Assembly (NCBI GenBank): GCA_038002745.1
Contig: JBBODD010000001.1
Coordinates: 2,604,001 to 2,668,000 of the forward strand
From: Bacillus sp. FSL H8-0547
GTDB taxonomy: Bacteria > Bacillota > Bacilli > Bacillales > Bacillaceae
DNA length: 64,000 bases
Reading direction: 5' to 3'
In this document: in pieces, positions 45,298-55,546 of the stretch
Layout of the letters: each line of letters begins with the position of its first letter
Position numbering within the stretch: position 1 is the first letter of the stretch
The notes under the pieces: generated by a model
Databases searched by the model: none
Told to the model about the DNA's origin: nothing
The model's input: only the letters and a program-made list of their open reading frames with translations
Translations under genes and position numbers: made by a program

Positions 45298-45402
45298 TTA
45301 GTAAGCGATAAACTGCAAGATTGAAGCAATTAGCAATGACCCTGAAATGCCAAACAGCAGATCTTGTTTTGTCATATCCAGCTTATTCAGTAATTTCCCC
45401 AT
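45298..45402 (-). CDS. 34-residue membrane peptide
   Basis: Too short for a usual gene call, but well supported on the minus strand: AAAGGGG, eight bases, then ATG 45402, 34 residues MGKLLNKLDMTKQDLLFG and onward to LLIASILQFIAY, stop at 45298. Basic N-terminus, a hydrophobic C-terminal helix. A second ATG at 45408 is too near the site. The bidirectional terminator follows its stop. It may act as a small membrane regulator; function unknown. Confidence 0.6.
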   Translation of the reverse strand: MGKLLNKLDMTKQDLLFGISGSLLIASILQFIAY

Positions 45403-45633
45403 TTTCATTTCCCCTTTGGTTTTTCTTCTTACATATAAGACGGATTAACGTGGCGGTTTGTTTCAAATAGAGAGAAGAAATTTTAGCGCTCATCCCTTAT
45501 AAAGGGCCATACCATATGTCCTGATAAAAAGAAATTTAGTATTCGGATATGGTGAAAAACGAACTAATTTCACTTATTTTTTGCAGGAAACTAAGGAATA
45601 TAGTGGGAATTTTCAGTTATTTGGTAAGGTAAT

Positions 45634-45650
45634 TGTTATCGTGCTGTTAC
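45634..45650 (+). promoter_or_regulatory. WalR box upstream of yocH
   Basis: TGTTAT, five bases, TGTTAC: a full match to the published WalR (YycF) direct repeat TGT(A/T)A(A/T/C)-N5-TGT(A/T)A(A/T/C). yocH is a known WalR target in B. subtilis. Confidence 0.8.
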
Positions 45651-45743
45651 ATTTGTAATGGATTTATTATCTCGCTGTTTTTTACAAGCCTCTTTTTTAT
45701 GCTAAGATGGGAAACATCGATTGCTGAAGGAGGAGGAAAAATA

Positions 45744-46514
45744 ATGAAAAAAACAATCTTTTCATTAGCAGCAGCTGCTGCACTAACAACGACAGCAGGA
45801 TTTAGCGCACAGGCAGAAGAGGTCGTAGTGGAGAAGGGTGACACTCTTTACAGCCTATCCAAAGAACATAACGTTTCAGTGGAAGATATTAAGAGCTGGA
45901 ACGGCTTATCATCAGACATAATCATGGCAGACAATACATTAAAAGTATCAGATGAGGAAGTTTACACTGTCGTTGCCGGAGACACTTTATGGAGCATCGG
46001 AGAAAAATTCGGAGCTAGTGTTGATCATATTAAAGGTAAAAACGATCTTCAAAGCGACCTGATCCAACCTGGACAGGAATTAGTGGTTTACAGTGATGCA
46101 GATAATGGCAAGCCTGCACCTGCCCCTGCAAAACCTAGCGAAAAGCCTAAGGACACAAATCCGTCTGTAAATGAGGCTTCTGCAAGCGCGGTTTCAGAAA
46201 ATGATGTGAAAGAAGAGAGCGTTGCAAAAGAAATGACAGTTACAGCAACAGCTTATACCGCTTTTTGTGACGGCTGCTCAGGAACAACGGCAACCGGCGT
46301 TGATTTAAGAGCAAATCCTGACAAAAAAGTGATTGCAGTTGATCCTAATGTAATTCCGCTTGGATCAAAAGTATATGTTGAAGGCTACGGCTATGCAACA
46401 GCAGAGGACACAGGCGGAGCGATTAAAGGCGACCGCATTGATGTGTTCATTCCTACACAAGATGCAGCAGTGGCATTTGGCAAGCGCGAAGTAAATGTAA
46501 AAGTTTTAAACTGA
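45744..46514 (+). CDS. yocH: YocH-type cell wall hydrolase (2 LysM + 3D domain)
   Basis: 256 residues from ATG 45744, with AAGGAGGAGG upstream. Signal peptide (about 1-24, ends FSAQAEE), two LysM domains (VVVEKGDTLYSLSKEH at 27-70; VYTVVAGDTLWSIGEKF at 77-120), a Pro/Ala/Lys linker, and the 3D domain (MTVTATAYTAF, VIPLGSKVYVEGYGYATAEDTGGAIKGDRIDVF, here in pieces). It is a secreted peptidoglycan lytic transglycosylase-like enzyme. Very close in layout to B. subtilis YocH. Confidence 0.92.
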   Translation: MKKTIFSLAAAAALTTTAGFSAQAEEVVVEKGDTLYSLSKEHNVSVEDIKSWNGLSSDIIMADNTLKVSDEEVYTVVAGDTLWSIGEKFGASVDHIKGKNDLQSDLIQPGQELVVYSDADNGKPAPAPAKPSEKPKDTNPSVNEASASAVSENDVKEESVAKEMTVTATAYTAFCDGCSGTTATGVDLRANPDKKVIAVDPNVIPLGSKVYVEGYGYATAEDTGGAIKGDRIDVFIPTQDAAVAFGKREVNVKVLN

Positions 46515-46525
46515 TAGATTGATAG

Positions 46526-46565
46526 AATACCGTGAATCTCCCAGGAGATTTACGGTATTTTTTTG
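46526..46565 (+). terminator. yocH terminator
   Basis: AATACCGTGAATCTC pairs with GAGATTTACGGTATT (one G-U), then seven Ts. Confidence 0.85.
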
Positions 46566-46658
46566 CGGTCATAAATCTAATTCCTTCTAATAAAGGGTAT
46601 AATGGATATTTACCCGAAGCACATGTGATAAAACAAATGAAATTGAGGTTCAGGACAA

Positions 46659-48101
46659 ATGAAAAACGGATTTTCAGATTACAAGTTAAGCTCTGATCTA
46701 CTTAAAGCTTTAGATAAATTAAGCTATAACCAGCCGACTGAAGTACAAAAGCTCGTGATTCCGGCTGCCCTGCAGCAAAAAGATCTTGTGGTTAAATCCC
46801 AGACAGGCAGCGGAAAAACAGCAGCTTTCGGCATTCCTCTGTGCGAGCTTGTTGAATGGGAAGAGAATAAGCCGCAGGCGCTTGTTTTGACACCGACAAG
46901 GGAGCTTGCGGCACAAATAAAAGAAGATCTCACAAACATTGGGAGATTCAAACGAATTAAAGCAGCGGCTATTTATGGGAAACAGCCATTTGAACGTCAG
47001 AAAATAGAATTGAAGCAAAAGACGCACATCGTTGCGGGCACACCCGGAAGAGTACTTGATCACATTGAAAAAGGTACATTTCCCCTCGAGAAATTGCGCT
47101 TTTTAATCATAGATGAAGCTGATGAGATGCTGAATATGGGGTTTATCGATCAAGTGGCGGCCATTATGGAAGAACTGCCGAAAGAGCGGATATCGATGCT
47201 CTTTTCAGCTACTCTTCCTGATGATGTTGAAAAGCTGTGCGACAAATATATGAACGATCCGGTCCAAATTGAAATAAAGGCATCTGGATTAACGACGTCT
47301 GACATTGACCATTCGCTCATCACCGTTTCAGAGGATGATAAATTTTCACTTGCAAAAGCAGTAACGGTGATCGAAAATCCTGACAGCTGCATTCTTTTTT
47401 GCAGAACGCAGGAGAGGGTGGATTTACTGGAGAGGAAGCTCAGCCGTGCTGGCTATCCTTGCGGAAAAATTCATGGCGGACTCGTTCAGGAAGATCGTTT
47501 TTCTGTTATGGATGATTTCAAAAAAGGAGCGTTCCGCTACTTAATTGCAACAGATGTTGCGGCAAGGGGAATTGACGTTGACAACGTATCCCTTGTGATC
47601 AATTACGATCTGCCGCTTGAAAAAGAAAGCTATGTACACAGAACAGGCAGAACCGGAAGAGCAGGGAAAAAAGGAAAGGCAATAACGTTTGCGGTGCCAA
47701 ATGAAGAAAGAATGACAGCGGAGATTGAGGACTATATCGGATTTGCCATCCGCAAAACAGACGCCCCAACTCATGAAGAAACGGCAGCTGCCAAACCGGC
47801 TTTTGATAAGAAACTTTCAGCGAAGCCCGCTATGAAAAAAGACAAAAGTGCCCAGTTGAATAAAGACATCATGAAACTTTATTTTAACGGCGGGAAGAAA
47901 AAGAAAATCAGAGCCGTTGATTTTGTCGGGACAATCTCAAACCTTCCCGGCATCACGGCGGATGATATTGGGATCATTTCCATACAGGAAAATGTCTCAT
48001 ACGTAGATATTCTTAACGGGAAAGGACCGGCCGTTATAAAAGCCATGAAAACGACCACTGTTAAGGGAAAACTTCTGAAGGTACATGAAGCAAGAAAGTG
48101 A
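46659..48101 (+). CDS. dbpA: DEAD-box RNA helicase DbpA
   Basis: 480 residues, B. subtilis DbpA (YxiN) is 479. Motifs: Q motif YNQPTEVQ, Walker A QTGSGKT (49-55), [16 protein letters not shown] in [11 protein letters not shown] in LFSATLP, then HRTGRTGR. The C-terminal ~75 residues, beginning [15 protein letters not shown], are the RRM-like RNA-binding domain that recognises hairpin 92 of 23S rRNA. It helps assemble the 50S subunit. Followed by a structured RNA region. Confidence 0.95.
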   Translation: MKNGFSDYKLSSDLLKALDKLSYNQPTEVQKLVIPAALQQKDLVVKSQTGSGKTAAFGIPLCELVEWEENKPQALVLTPTRELAAQIKEDLTNIGRFKRIKAAAIYGKQPFERQKIELKQKTHIVAGTPGRVLDHIEKGTFPLEKLRFLIIDEADEMLNMGFIDQVAAIMEELPKERISMLFSATLPDDVEKLCDKYMNDPVQIEIKASGLTTSDIDHSLITVSEDDKFSLAKAVTVIENPDSCILFCRTQERVDLLERKLSRAGYPCGKIHGGLVQEDRFSVMDDFKKGAFRYLIATDVAARGIDVDNVSLVINYDLPLEKESYVHRTGRTGRAGKKGKAITFAVPNEERMTAEIEDYIGFAIRKTDAPTHEETAAAKPAFDKKLSAKPAMKKDKSAQLNKDIMKLYFNGGKKKKIRAVDFVGTISNLPGITADDIGIISIQENVSYVDILNGKGPAVIKAMKTTTVKGKLLKVHEARK

Positions 48102-48200
48102 ATGATCCGGGAGAAGATCATTAGAATCCGGGAAGTAACCCTTCGTGCGGATGCGTGGTAGCTGAAGGGTCATAAGGAACCGAGAAAGCTGATCCATTAG
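48101..48200 (+). ncRNA. Structured region after dbpA (possible pseudoknot RNA)
   Basis: Between the dbpA stop and its terminator, AATGATC (48101-48107) pairs with GATCATT (48116-48122). Then ATCCG (48126-48130) pairs with CGGAT (48148-48152) while ACCCTTC (48138-48144) pairs with GAAGGGT (48164-48170); the two stems interlock as an H-type pseudoknot. No known RNA family recognised; derived by eye. Confidence 0.4.
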
Positions 48201-48243
48201 AAAAAATCCGAACTATTCAACAATCAATCAGTTCGGATTTTTT
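48201..48243 (+). terminator. dbpA terminator
   Basis: AAAAAATCCGAACT / AGTTCGGATTTTTT, 14-bp perfect stem, loop of 15. Confidence 0.9.
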
Positions 48244-48269
48244 AGTTCTTTTATATGGCCCATGCTTCA

Positions 48270-48467
48270 CTATTCTTCCTTTTCGCTGACAGTATCGTCT
48301 ACGATCGCAAAAAGCTGCCGGTCGAATAGGTCGTCGCTGCAGAGGAGATGCTCGTCAGCCTGATTCACAATGTCTGTCAGTTCTCCTGTATCCCCTTTTG
48401 CATTTATGATTTCAACCATTTGATTTAATCCTTCGGACGTTTGATCTTGAGTGTGTTTATCTTTCAT
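48270..48467 (-). CDS. Small acidic hypothetical protein
   Basis: 65 residues. AAAGGAGA lies ten bases before the ATG on its strand. Composition is very acidic (GDTGELTDIVNQADEHLL, VDDTVSEKEE), soluble. Likely a real small gene given its ribosome site and the divergent methyltransferase gene; function unknown. Confidence 0.6.
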   Translation of the reverse strand: MKDKHTQDQTSEGLNQMVEIINAKGDTGELTDIVNQADEHLLCSDDLFDRQLFAIVDDTVSEKEE

Positions 48468-48602
48468 TGATCAATCACTCTCCTTTTATCGGTAGGATTC
48501 TCCTGGAAAGTCATTTTTACGCGCCGGAAGAATTGCTTTTCTTTTAGAATACAGCTATGGTTTTATAGACGCATATTTTTAACGCTAAAGGATGGGAAAT
48601 GA

Positions 48603-49556
48603 TTGCAGAATCAAAGCCGGAAACCGGCCTATATTTATACGTTTGCAAGCACAAATGAAGAGCTTGAACTATGCAAGCTTGAAATGCGGTCTTTTTTTGG
48701 CGTTCAGCCGGATGGATACTGCCTGAAAAGCAGCATATGCATTGATCCAAGCAGAAGCCCTTTTATGAAAGAGCGCATAGAGATCTTATATGAAGGAAAT
48801 GAAGTAGAGGATATCGTTCAGCAGGTTGGCAAGATTGATATCGGTACGAACACTTTTAAGATCATTTTTCTGAAAATCAATGACCTGGATGAGTCAGAAC
48901 AAATCAGCTATGATGAACGGCGGAAGATTGAACGCAGAGTAGGCTGGCCGTTTAAAGCAGAAGCGGATGTCCGGAATCCTGATCAGATATTTGGGATTAC
49001 AGTACACGAAGGACGCTGGTATTTTGGAAACTATACAAAAGCCGAACCTGTATATCTGCACCATGTGAAAAAGCCTCGGGAGTATTCAACCGCTCTCAGT
49101 ACAAGGGTTGCAAGAGCAGCGGCTAACATTGCAGTCCCGCATCCTGCCGGAGTAAAGGCAATCGACCCCTGCTGCGGAATAGGAACAGTGCTCGTTGAAG
49201 CTCTTTCAATGGGGATTGACATTGTCGGCCGTGATATCAACCCTCTTGTCGTGGATGGCTCCAGAGAAAATATTGCCCATTTTGGCTATGAGTGTGATGT
49301 GAAAGTATCTCCGATTGCAGAGGTAAATGGAGAGTATGACGCGGCCATCATCGATATGCCTTACAACCTTTATACACATGCTACCCCTGAAGAGCAGCTT
49401 GATATCATCAGGCATGCAAGACGCATTGCAGATCGTGCAGTCATTGTCACGAGTGAAACGATGGATCACATGATTATCGAAGCCGGCTTTGCCATCATCG
49501 ACAGATGCACGGTCAGAAAGCAAATGTTCTCTAGACAGGTTCTTGTATGTGAATAG
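48603..49556 (+). CDS. TRM11-like RNA methyltransferase
   Basis: 317 residues from TTG 48603 with AAAGGAT upstream. N-terminal THUMP-like and linker half, then the Rossmann methyltransferase: DPCCGIGTVLVEAL (SAM motif, about 189-202), GRDINP (motif II), and DMPYNL (motif IV, the (N/D)PPY-like active site, here DMPY) near 251. Such enzymes methylate guanine N2 in tRNA or rRNA. The substitution of DMPY for NPPY is family-specific. Preceded by a divergent small gene. Confidence 0.85.
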   Translation: MQNQSRKPAYIYTFASTNEELELCKLEMRSFFGVQPDGYCLKSSICIDPSRSPFMKERIEILYEGNEVEDIVQQVGKIDIGTNTFKIIFLKINDLDESEQISYDERRKIERRVGWPFKAEADVRNPDQIFGITVHEGRWYFGNYTKAEPVYLHHVKKPREYSTALSTRVARAAANIAVPHPAGVKAIDPCCGIGTVLVEALSMGIDIVGRDINPLVVDGSRENIAHFGYECDVKVSPIAEVNGEYDAAIIDMPYNLYTHATPEEQLDIIRHARRIADRAVIVTSETMDHMIIEAGFAIIDRCTVRKQMFSRQVLVCE

Positions 49557-49612
49557 ATTGTCAGGATCGTGAGGATACTAACTTCTTGAATGAAAATCAG
49601 GAGGTATCAGCG

Positions 49613-50452
49613 ATGGACGATAACATGGAGAGCCCCTTTGAGCATAAGTTCATCCCGGTAACATCTGTGATGAGCGGACTTGAAATCGATGTGCTTCCCG
49701 GGGTTTACTGCTATACAAATCAAGTGGTAAACGTAGTATTTATGAGAAGCGGGGACGACTGGTATGTCATTGATGCAGGGATGCCCCACTCTGCAGACGC
49801 TATTAAAAAAGCATTTGAAGCACATGGTGGAATGGATGCTGCTCCAAAAGCGATTCTGCTTACACATGGGCATTTTGACCATGTGGGAGGGATTGTGGAA
49901 CTTGTTGAACAGTGGCAGGTGCCGGTGTATGCCCACGAACTTGAAATTCCATTTTTAACTGGCCAAAAAGATTATCCTGAACCGGACCCAAGTGCAGAAG
50001 GAGGAATGGTCGCGAAACTGTCAAAAATGTTTCCGAACGAATCCATTGATCTTAAAGACCGGGTCAAGCCGCTTGAACCAGACGGGATGATTCCGGGCCT
50101 TCCTGATTGGAAATGGGTTCATACTCCCGGCCATACACCAGGACATGTCTCATTTTTCAGGGAATCCGACAGAACGCTGATCGCAGGGGATGCGTTTGTA
50201 ACCGTGAGGCAGGACTCCCTCTATAAAGTGTTTACACAAAAACAGGAAATCTCAGGTCCGCCCAGATATTTCACGACGGACTGGCAGGCAGCATGGGAGT
50301 CTGTCAGAACACTCGAATCCTTAAAGCCTTCCACAGCAATTACAGGACATGGTGTGCCTGTATCAGGAGAAGAACTGCGTGAAGGTCTTGCCCTTTTGAG
50401 CAGGGACTTTGAAAAACTGGCTATTCCCGAACATGGAAAATATTTTCATTAA
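49613..50452 (+). CDS. Metallo-beta-lactamase fold hydrolase
   Basis: 279 residues from ATG 49613, eight bases after AGGAGG; an upstream TTG at 49586 is unneeded. Zinc motif THGHFDHVGG (84-93), HTPGHTPGH (about 163-171), and AGDAF near 187. Sits in the YflN-like/glyoxalase II-like subgroup. Substrate unknown, cytosolic. Terminator follows immediately. Confidence 0.85.
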   Translation: MDDNMESPFEHKFIPVTSVMSGLEIDVLPGVYCYTNQVVNVVFMRSGDDWYVIDAGMPHSADAIKKAFEAHGGMDAAPKAILLTHGHFDHVGGIVELVEQWQVPVYAHELEIPFLTGQKDYPEPDPSAEGGMVAKLSKMFPNESIDLKDRVKPLEPDGMIPGLPDWKWVHTPGHTPGHVSFFRESDRTLIAGDAFVTVRQDSLYKVFTQKQEISGPPRYFTTDWQAAWESVRTLESLKPSTAITGHGVPVSGEELREGLALLSRDFEKLAIPEHGKYFH

Positions 50453-50474
50453 AGCCGGGAAACCGGCTTTTTTT
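50451..50474 (+). terminator. MBL hydrolase gene terminator
   Basis: AAAGCCGG / CCGGCTTT with loop GAAA, then five more Ts. Confidence 0.88.
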
Positions 50475-50481
50475 CGTTAAT

Positions 50482-50515
50482 AAAAAGCAGAAATCCGCCA
50501 CAGGGATTTCTGCTT
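50482..50515 (-). terminator. Terminator of the coiled-coil gene
   Basis: AAGCAGAAATCC / GGATTTCTGCTT, 12-bp stem, with a T run on the minus strand; it overlaps the stop. Confidence 0.82.
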
Positions 50516-50831
50516 AATTTTCGTCTGTCTCACTTACCTTTTCAATCTTCTCAACAAACATCTGATAGACTCTTCGCTTTTCATCCAATTCTTTTATGTA
50601 CAGTTTCAGTTCATTGAACTTTTCTTCAAACGGCTTTTGGTAAGTGGTTTTGATCGTGCTGATGATTTCGTCATTAATCGTGGATTGAATCACTTGTTTC
50701 GTAATACCGAACTTATAGGAATACAGCTGAAGTTCGCTTTTTATTTTTTCGTATTCAGCATCAATCTCATTCTTTTGCTGCAGCATATCTTCTTTCCATT
50801 TTTGCAGAGAATCTTTTACGTAGGACTCCAT
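50514..50831 (-). CDS. Coiled-coil hypothetical protein
   Basis: 105 residues, good ribosome site GGAGGG upstream of its ATG. Almost entirely helical and charged, heptad-like (QKWKEDMLQQKNEIDAEYEK, LYIKELDEKRRVYQMFVEKI). No signal or membrane segment. No family recognised. Confidence 0.6.
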   Translation of the reverse strand: MESYVKDSLQKWKEDMLQQKNEIDAEYEKIKSELQLYSYKFGITKQVIQSTINDEIISTIKTTYQKPFEEKFNELKLYIKELDEKRRVYQMFVEKIEKVSETDEN

Positions 50832-51057
50832 CGTTTCCCTCCAAGGATCGTCTATTTCAATACACTATTGAATGAAAAGGCGGATTTTCTGGGGGTGGCA
50901 GATGGATTATGCTTCCTTCTTCCCTCATGCCTTAAGTTTAAGATAGGACCATCGCTTCAGTTCTTTTTCCGTCCGGATGAACCATTATACTAGTAAAATA
51001 TTTCCGATTATAGGATTATAGACCAATTCCAAGTTTTTCATAGTATGGTATCTTTAT

Positions 51058-51088
51058 ACGTGTAGAAAAAACAGAAAATTCTACATGT
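51058..51088 (+). promoter_or_regulatory. Inverted repeat in the protease leader
   Basis: ACGTGTAGAA and TTCTACATGT (one mismatch) around AAAACAGAAAA, 15 bases before the ribosome site. Possible operator or leader hairpin. No T run follows. Confidence 0.45.
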
Positions 51089-51114
51089 TCTTACAAATTA
51101 GGAGGGGACCGCAC

Positions 51115-53508
51115 TTGAATAACTGGAGCAAGAAACTTGGAACGTCGATTCTGGCTGCAAGCTTGACGGCAGGCCTGTTTGCACCGGCAGCTTTCGCCAA
51201 GCAGCCAGTACAGGAAAATACACAAACGGCTTTGTCTGCGCCGATTGATATGAATATCATTAATGAAGAGCGCCTGGCTAACGCTTTGAAGAAACAGGGA
51301 ATCATCCCGAAAAAGGCAAGCGACAAAGAGGCTGCCGCAGCTGTGAAAAACTATATTGAAAAAAAGCAAGGTGAAAAGCCTGCTGCCGATCTGCATACAG
51401 AAGATGGTCATTCACATGCAGAATATGATCTTGATGAAAAGTCAAAAGACTTTTTAACGAAACAAAAAGAGCAGCTCACAAAGCAGCTCACTAAAGGTCA
51501 TGATAAGCTGAAAAAAGGTAAAAAAGACGGCTTTGTTAACGTGAAACCTGCTAGACAAGCAAATTATGAAGGAGCAGTAAGAGAAGATAAGGTTCTGATT
51601 TTGCTTGTTGAATTTGAAGATTTTAAACACAACAATATCATTAAAGAAGAAGGCTACATGTATTCAAATGATTTCAGCAAAGAGCATTATGAAAACATGC
51701 TGTTCGGGGACAAGCCGTTTCAGCTTCTGGACGGAAAAAAAGTTCCTACCTTTAAGCAGTTCTATGAAGAGCAGTCCGGTGGAAGCTATACAGTAGACGG
51801 TACAGTTTCTGAGTGGCTGACGGTTCCGGGAAAAGCTGCTGACTACGGAGACGATAATCCGGCAGGGGGACACGATAACCTTGCCCCGCTTGGACCCCGT
51901 GATCTTGTAAAAGAATCTCTTAAAGCTGCTGCCTCATCAGGTATGAATCTCGCAGACTATGATGAATTTGATTTGTATGACCTTGATGGTGACGGCAATC
52001 AAAATGAGCCGGACGGTCTTGTAGACCACTTGATGATTGTTCATGCGGGAACAGGCCAGGAAGCAGGCGGCGGAAAGCTTGAGAGCAACGCAATCTGGTC
52101 ACACCGCTGGACACTTGACGGTGTATTCCCTGTACCTGGCACAGAGGCTGAGGTGGATTACTGGGGCGGAAATATGGCTGCATTTGATTACACAATCCAG
52201 CCTGAAGACGGGGCAGTCGGCGTTTTTGCCCATGAATTCGGACATGATTTAGGCCTTCCTGATGAGTATGATACGCAGTATTCAGGCCAGGGTGAACCGG
52301 TTGCTTCATGGTCCATTATGAGCGGCGGAAGCTGGAACGGAGAGATTGCCGGAACAGAACCGACAAGTTTTTCTCCGCAGAATAAAGAATTCTTCCAGAC
52401 GATGATGGGCGGAAACTGGGCAAACATTCACGAAATCAATTACAAGGACGTAACGGCTGAAGGCACGGCAGCTTTTATCGACCAAAGTGTAACAAAGTCA
52501 AACAATCCTGGAATTGTAAAAGTAAACCTTCCTGAAAAAGAAGTGAAAAGTACAATTCAGCCCGAATTTGGCGAAAAATATTATCACAGTACGAAAGGTG
52601 ATAACGTACACACTGTAATGGAAACACCCCAATTTGATCTTACAGGCAAAACAAGTGCAGAATTCACTTTCAAAGCAAATTATGAGATTGAATACGGCTG
52701 TGCATGTGATGCTTTAACTGTAAAAGCAGAAACAGCTGACGGAAGCAAAGTTCTTGAGATCCTCGGCGGAGATGTAACTGACGGAGATGCAACTAAGGGA
52801 ACAACTGGCGGAAAATGGATCGACAAGTCATACGACTTGAGCGAATTTGCAGGCAAAAAAGTGAAGCTTGTCTTTGATTATTCGACAGACGGCGGACTTG
52901 CGCCTGAAGGGTTTGCGCTGGACAACGCGGTTTTAACAGCTGACGGCGAACAGCTTTTCAGCGATGACGCAGAAGGTGCAGCGAAGTTTACACTGGACGG
53001 TTTTAAATCGTTCGACGGAACGTATCTTGCTAAACATCACTACTATCTTGAGTGGAGAAACTATGCAGGTTCTGATAAAGCTCTTGCGTTCTCACGCGGA
53101 CCTAAATACAACACAGGCATGGTTGTGTGGTATGCAGATGACAGCTTCACAGACAACTGGGTAGGCGAACATCCTGGTGAAGGCTTCCTTGGAGTCGTGG
53201 ATTCTCATCCGCAGCCGCTGTACGGTCTGCTTGACGGCAAACTGACTACTACTCAATCAACACGCTACCAGATTGCAGATGCAGCATTCTCATATGACAA
53301 GTCGCCTTCCTGGTACGTAGACAGCCCGACACGCGGCGAATACAGCTACAACGGACTGAAGGGTGTAACATTCTTTGATGATTCAAGACTTTACATCAAT
53401 GATGTCATTCCGGATGCAGGACGAAAAGTTCCAAACTACGGCCTGAAATTCCAGGTAGTAGGAGAAGCGAAAGACAATTCCGCCGGTGCGGTTTGGATTC
53501 GTAAATAA
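51115..53508 (+). CDS. inhA: Secreted M6 metalloprotease, immune inhibitor A type
   Basis: 797 residues from a TTG at 51115 with AGGAGGGG upstream; the frame is open to an ATG at 51085 without such a site. Signal peptide (about 1-29, ends AAFA), propeptide, then M6 catalytic domain with the zinc motif [14 protein letters not shown] (373-386), and a calcium-binding-like [13 protein letters not shown] region near 285. The C-terminal half has two beta-sandwich modules with an [13 protein letters not shown] segment, as in InhA. Degrades host or extracellular proteins. A virulence-associated protease in B. cereus, but common in non-pathogens. Confidence 0.92.
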   Translation: MNNWSKKLGTSILAASLTAGLFAPAAFAKQPVQENTQTALSAPIDMNIINEERLANALKKQGIIPKKASDKEAAAAVKNYIEKKQGEKPAADLHTEDGHSHAEYDLDEKSKDFLTKQKEQLTKQLTKGHDKLKKGKKDGFVNVKPARQANYEGAVREDKVLILLVEFEDFKHNNIIKEEGYMYSNDFSKEHYENMLFGDKPFQLLDGKKVPTFKQFYEEQSGGSYTVDGTVSEWLTVPGKAADYGDDNPAGGHDNLAPLGPRDLVKESLKAAASSGMNLADYDEFDLYDLDGDGNQNEPDGLVDHLMIVHAGTGQEAGGGKLESNAIWSHRWTLDGVFPVPGTEAEVDYWGGNMAAFDYTIQPEDGAVGVFAHEFGHDLGLPDEYDTQYSGQGEPVASWSIMSGGSWNGEIAGTEPTSFSPQNKEFFQTMMGGNWANIHEINYKDVTAEGTAAFIDQSVTKSNNPGIVKVNLPEKEVKSTIQPEFGEKYYHSTKGDNVHTVMETPQFDLTGKTSAEFTFKANYEIEYGCACDALTVKAETADGSKVLEILGGDVTDGDATKGTTGGKWIDKSYDLSEFAGKKVKLVFDYSTDGGLAPEGFALDNAVLTADGEQLFSDDAEGAAKFTLDGFKSFDGTYLAKHHYYLEWRNYAGSDKALAFSRGPKYNTGMVVWYADDSFTDNWVGEHPGEGFLGVVDSHPQPLYGLLDGKLTTTQSTRYQIADAAFSYDKSPSWYVDSPTRGEYSYNGLKGVTFFDDSRLYINDVIPDAGRKVPNYGLKFQVVGEAKDNSAGAVWIRK

Positions 53509-53524
53509 CTAATATTAATGAAGG

Positions 53525-53556
53525 AGCATCGTTCTTTTGAGCGGTGCTCTTTTTTA
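53525..53556 (+). terminator. Protease gene terminator
   Basis: GAGCATCG.. / ..CGGTGCTC arms with a TTCTTTTGAG loop and six Ts. Confidence 0.78.
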
Positions 53557-53743
53557 TTTAACATGATAAAGTAAGGGTTTCTTCACTGTCCCTAAGGGTC
53601 AATTTACAGCAGACAATTGAACATTCCTCAATATTTACTTTCTTCCCCCATCTATAAAATTCCACCCCGGCAAAGGCAGGTTTGTATTATACTTTAAGAA
53701 AATAAAACAAACAGAAATTTTTGAAAAGTTATCGGGGGTCTCC

Positions 53744-55546
53744 ATGTTTTATTCACTTAGAAATCGGCTGTTTATCATTTTTACGATTCTTCTGACCGTT
53801 CCGTTTCTTGTTTTGTCCCTTCTTATCCCGGCATGGTTTACTTCTGTTATTGAAGATCAGACAAAGGATTCAACTGTTGAAATGATGGAGCAGTTTTCAA
53901 TCTATATTAACTCCGTCACCTCACAGGCAGAAGATTTGGGGAAACAGGTACTTGTTAATCAGGCAACTCAGGACTGGCTGCATGCAGAAAGTGATTCTGC
54001 TGTTTCGTCCGATGAGAGGATGCTGATCAAAAACCAGCTGAAAATGCAGCTTTCTTCGATGATGATCAATAATTCAAATGACATGGACATTTCTGTTTTT
54101 CTAAACGATGGAACAGGGACATGGGGAGATAACCCGAACCTTTCTGAAACGGACTGGTACAAGGCATTTTCAAAAGATGAAAAGCGATGGATAAGTCATC
54201 ACCAGGACCCGTACCAGCTTCATCAGGCTAAGAGAGAAATGGAGGTTAACAGCTATTTAATTCCTCTTTTTGATATGCAGATGCTTGATTTATCGGGAAT
54301 CATTAAAGTCAGTTTTCCAGCTTCGCTTCTTGAGACTGCGCTTGGAAAAATTAAACTAGGGGATAACGGACGCGTTTATCTTCTGGATGAAAACGGAAAG
54401 AACGTGTTGTCCGGCAAGGTGGAAACACCTGTATCCGTATTAAAGGACAGTCTTGGAAACATTGAACGGATGAATCAGTCAAATGGGCTTATTGAAACGG
54501 AATACGGGGGTAAAGATTATCTTGTTTTTTTTCAAAAATTAAAGATAGGCAATTGGACGCTTTTCAGTGAAATCACAACTTCTGAGCTTTTCGCAGAAAT
54601 TGACAGGCTGCAGAAAAAATTATTCTTTTTTAGCGGAGTGATCTTTCTGCTGACAATCCTTGCTTCGTATGTCCTTTCTTCCAACATTGTCCGTCCTCTC
54701 GGTAAGCTTACTAATGCCATGAAATTTGTAGAAAATGGAGATCTTGAAGGAGCTAGGTCGTTTATGCCGACCATTAAATCCTATAATCATGAGGTGGGAT
54801 ACGCCATTAAGGTGTTTGATCATACCGTGGAAAAGCTGAATGACCTCATCAAAACAGAATATGAGGCAAATCTCCGAAGAAAGGATGCTGAGTATAAAGC
54901 TCTGCTTTTGCAGATTAATCCGCATTTTTTAAACAATACGCTAGAAGTCATTGGGAGTCTCGCCCTGCAGAATAAACAGAAGGAAGTACTGGATGTAAGC
55001 ATCTTTCTCGGAAGAATGATGAGATATTCATTAAATACAAAAACGGATATTGTCAAATTAGGAGAAGAGCTTGCCTATATCCGTGACTTCATCGAAATTG
55101 TAAAGCTCAGATATGATGGGGCAGTCAGCTTTATTATAGAAGAAGATCCGGCAGCAGCATCCTTTCCCATCTGCAAATTTATCATTCAGCCGCTTGTAGA
55201 AAATGCGGTTAAATATAGTCTAATACAAAAAACAGAGGCGGAAATTCTGATTAGGACCGAATGGAAAGATAATAAGTTAACTATTTTGATAGATGACGAT
55301 GGCATAGGCATGTCAAAGGAGATGGCATCGAAGATCTTAGCCGAAGAGAAAGGATACGAAACCGTTCTGGACAGTGGAGGAAGCAGCATTGGGCTGAGAA
55401 ATGTCATTGGGAGGCTGAAGCTGTTCTGCGGGAGCCGGTTTTCAATCAGCATTCAGTCAGAAGAAGGAGCAGGGACAAGCATTGCATTATGTATAAAGGG
55501 AAATGAGGGGGATATACATGATGAAGGTCATACTGGCGGACGATGA
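53744..55546 (+). CDS. YesM-type sensor histidine kinase
   Basis: 600 residues. Helix (about 8-30), extracytoplasmic dCache-type sensor (31-285), helix (about 290-312), HAMP (315-370), His kinase domain with phospho-acceptor His394 in QINPHFLNN, and ATPase with N-box QPLVENAVKYS and G-boxes DDDGIGM and GIGLRN-like SSIGLRN. This group regulates carbohydrate use. The gene is coupled to a YesN-type regulator (28-base overlap) and, through it, to a binding protein, so it likely senses a sugar outside the cell. Confidence 0.92.
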   Translation: MFYSLRNRLFIIFTILLTVPFLVLSLLIPAWFTSVIEDQTKDSTVEMMEQFSIYINSVTSQAEDLGKQVLVNQATQDWLHAESDSAVSSDERMLIKNQLKMQLSSMMINNSNDMDISVFLNDGTGTWGDNPNLSETDWYKAFSKDEKRWISHHQDPYQLHQAKREMEVNSYLIPLFDMQMLDLSGIIKVSFPASLLETALGKIKLGDNGRVYLLDENGKNVLSGKVETPVSVLKDSLGNIERMNQSNGLIETEYGGKDYLVFFQKLKIGNWTLFSEITTSELFAEIDRLQKKLFFFSGVIFLLTILASYVLSSNIVRPLGKLTNAMKFVENGDLEGARSFMPTIKSYNHEVGYAIKVFDHTVEKLNDLIKTEYEANLRRKDAEYKALLLQINPHFLNNTLEVIGSLALQNKQKEVLDVSIFLGRMMRYSLNTKTDIVKLGEELAYIRDFIEIVKLRYDGAVSFIIEEDPAAASFPICKFIIQPLVENAVKYSLIQKTEAEILIRTEWKDNKLTILIDDDGIGMSKEMASKILAEEKGYETVLDSGGSSIGLRNVIGRLKLFCGSRFSISIQSEEGAGTSIALCIKGNEGDIHDEGHTGGR

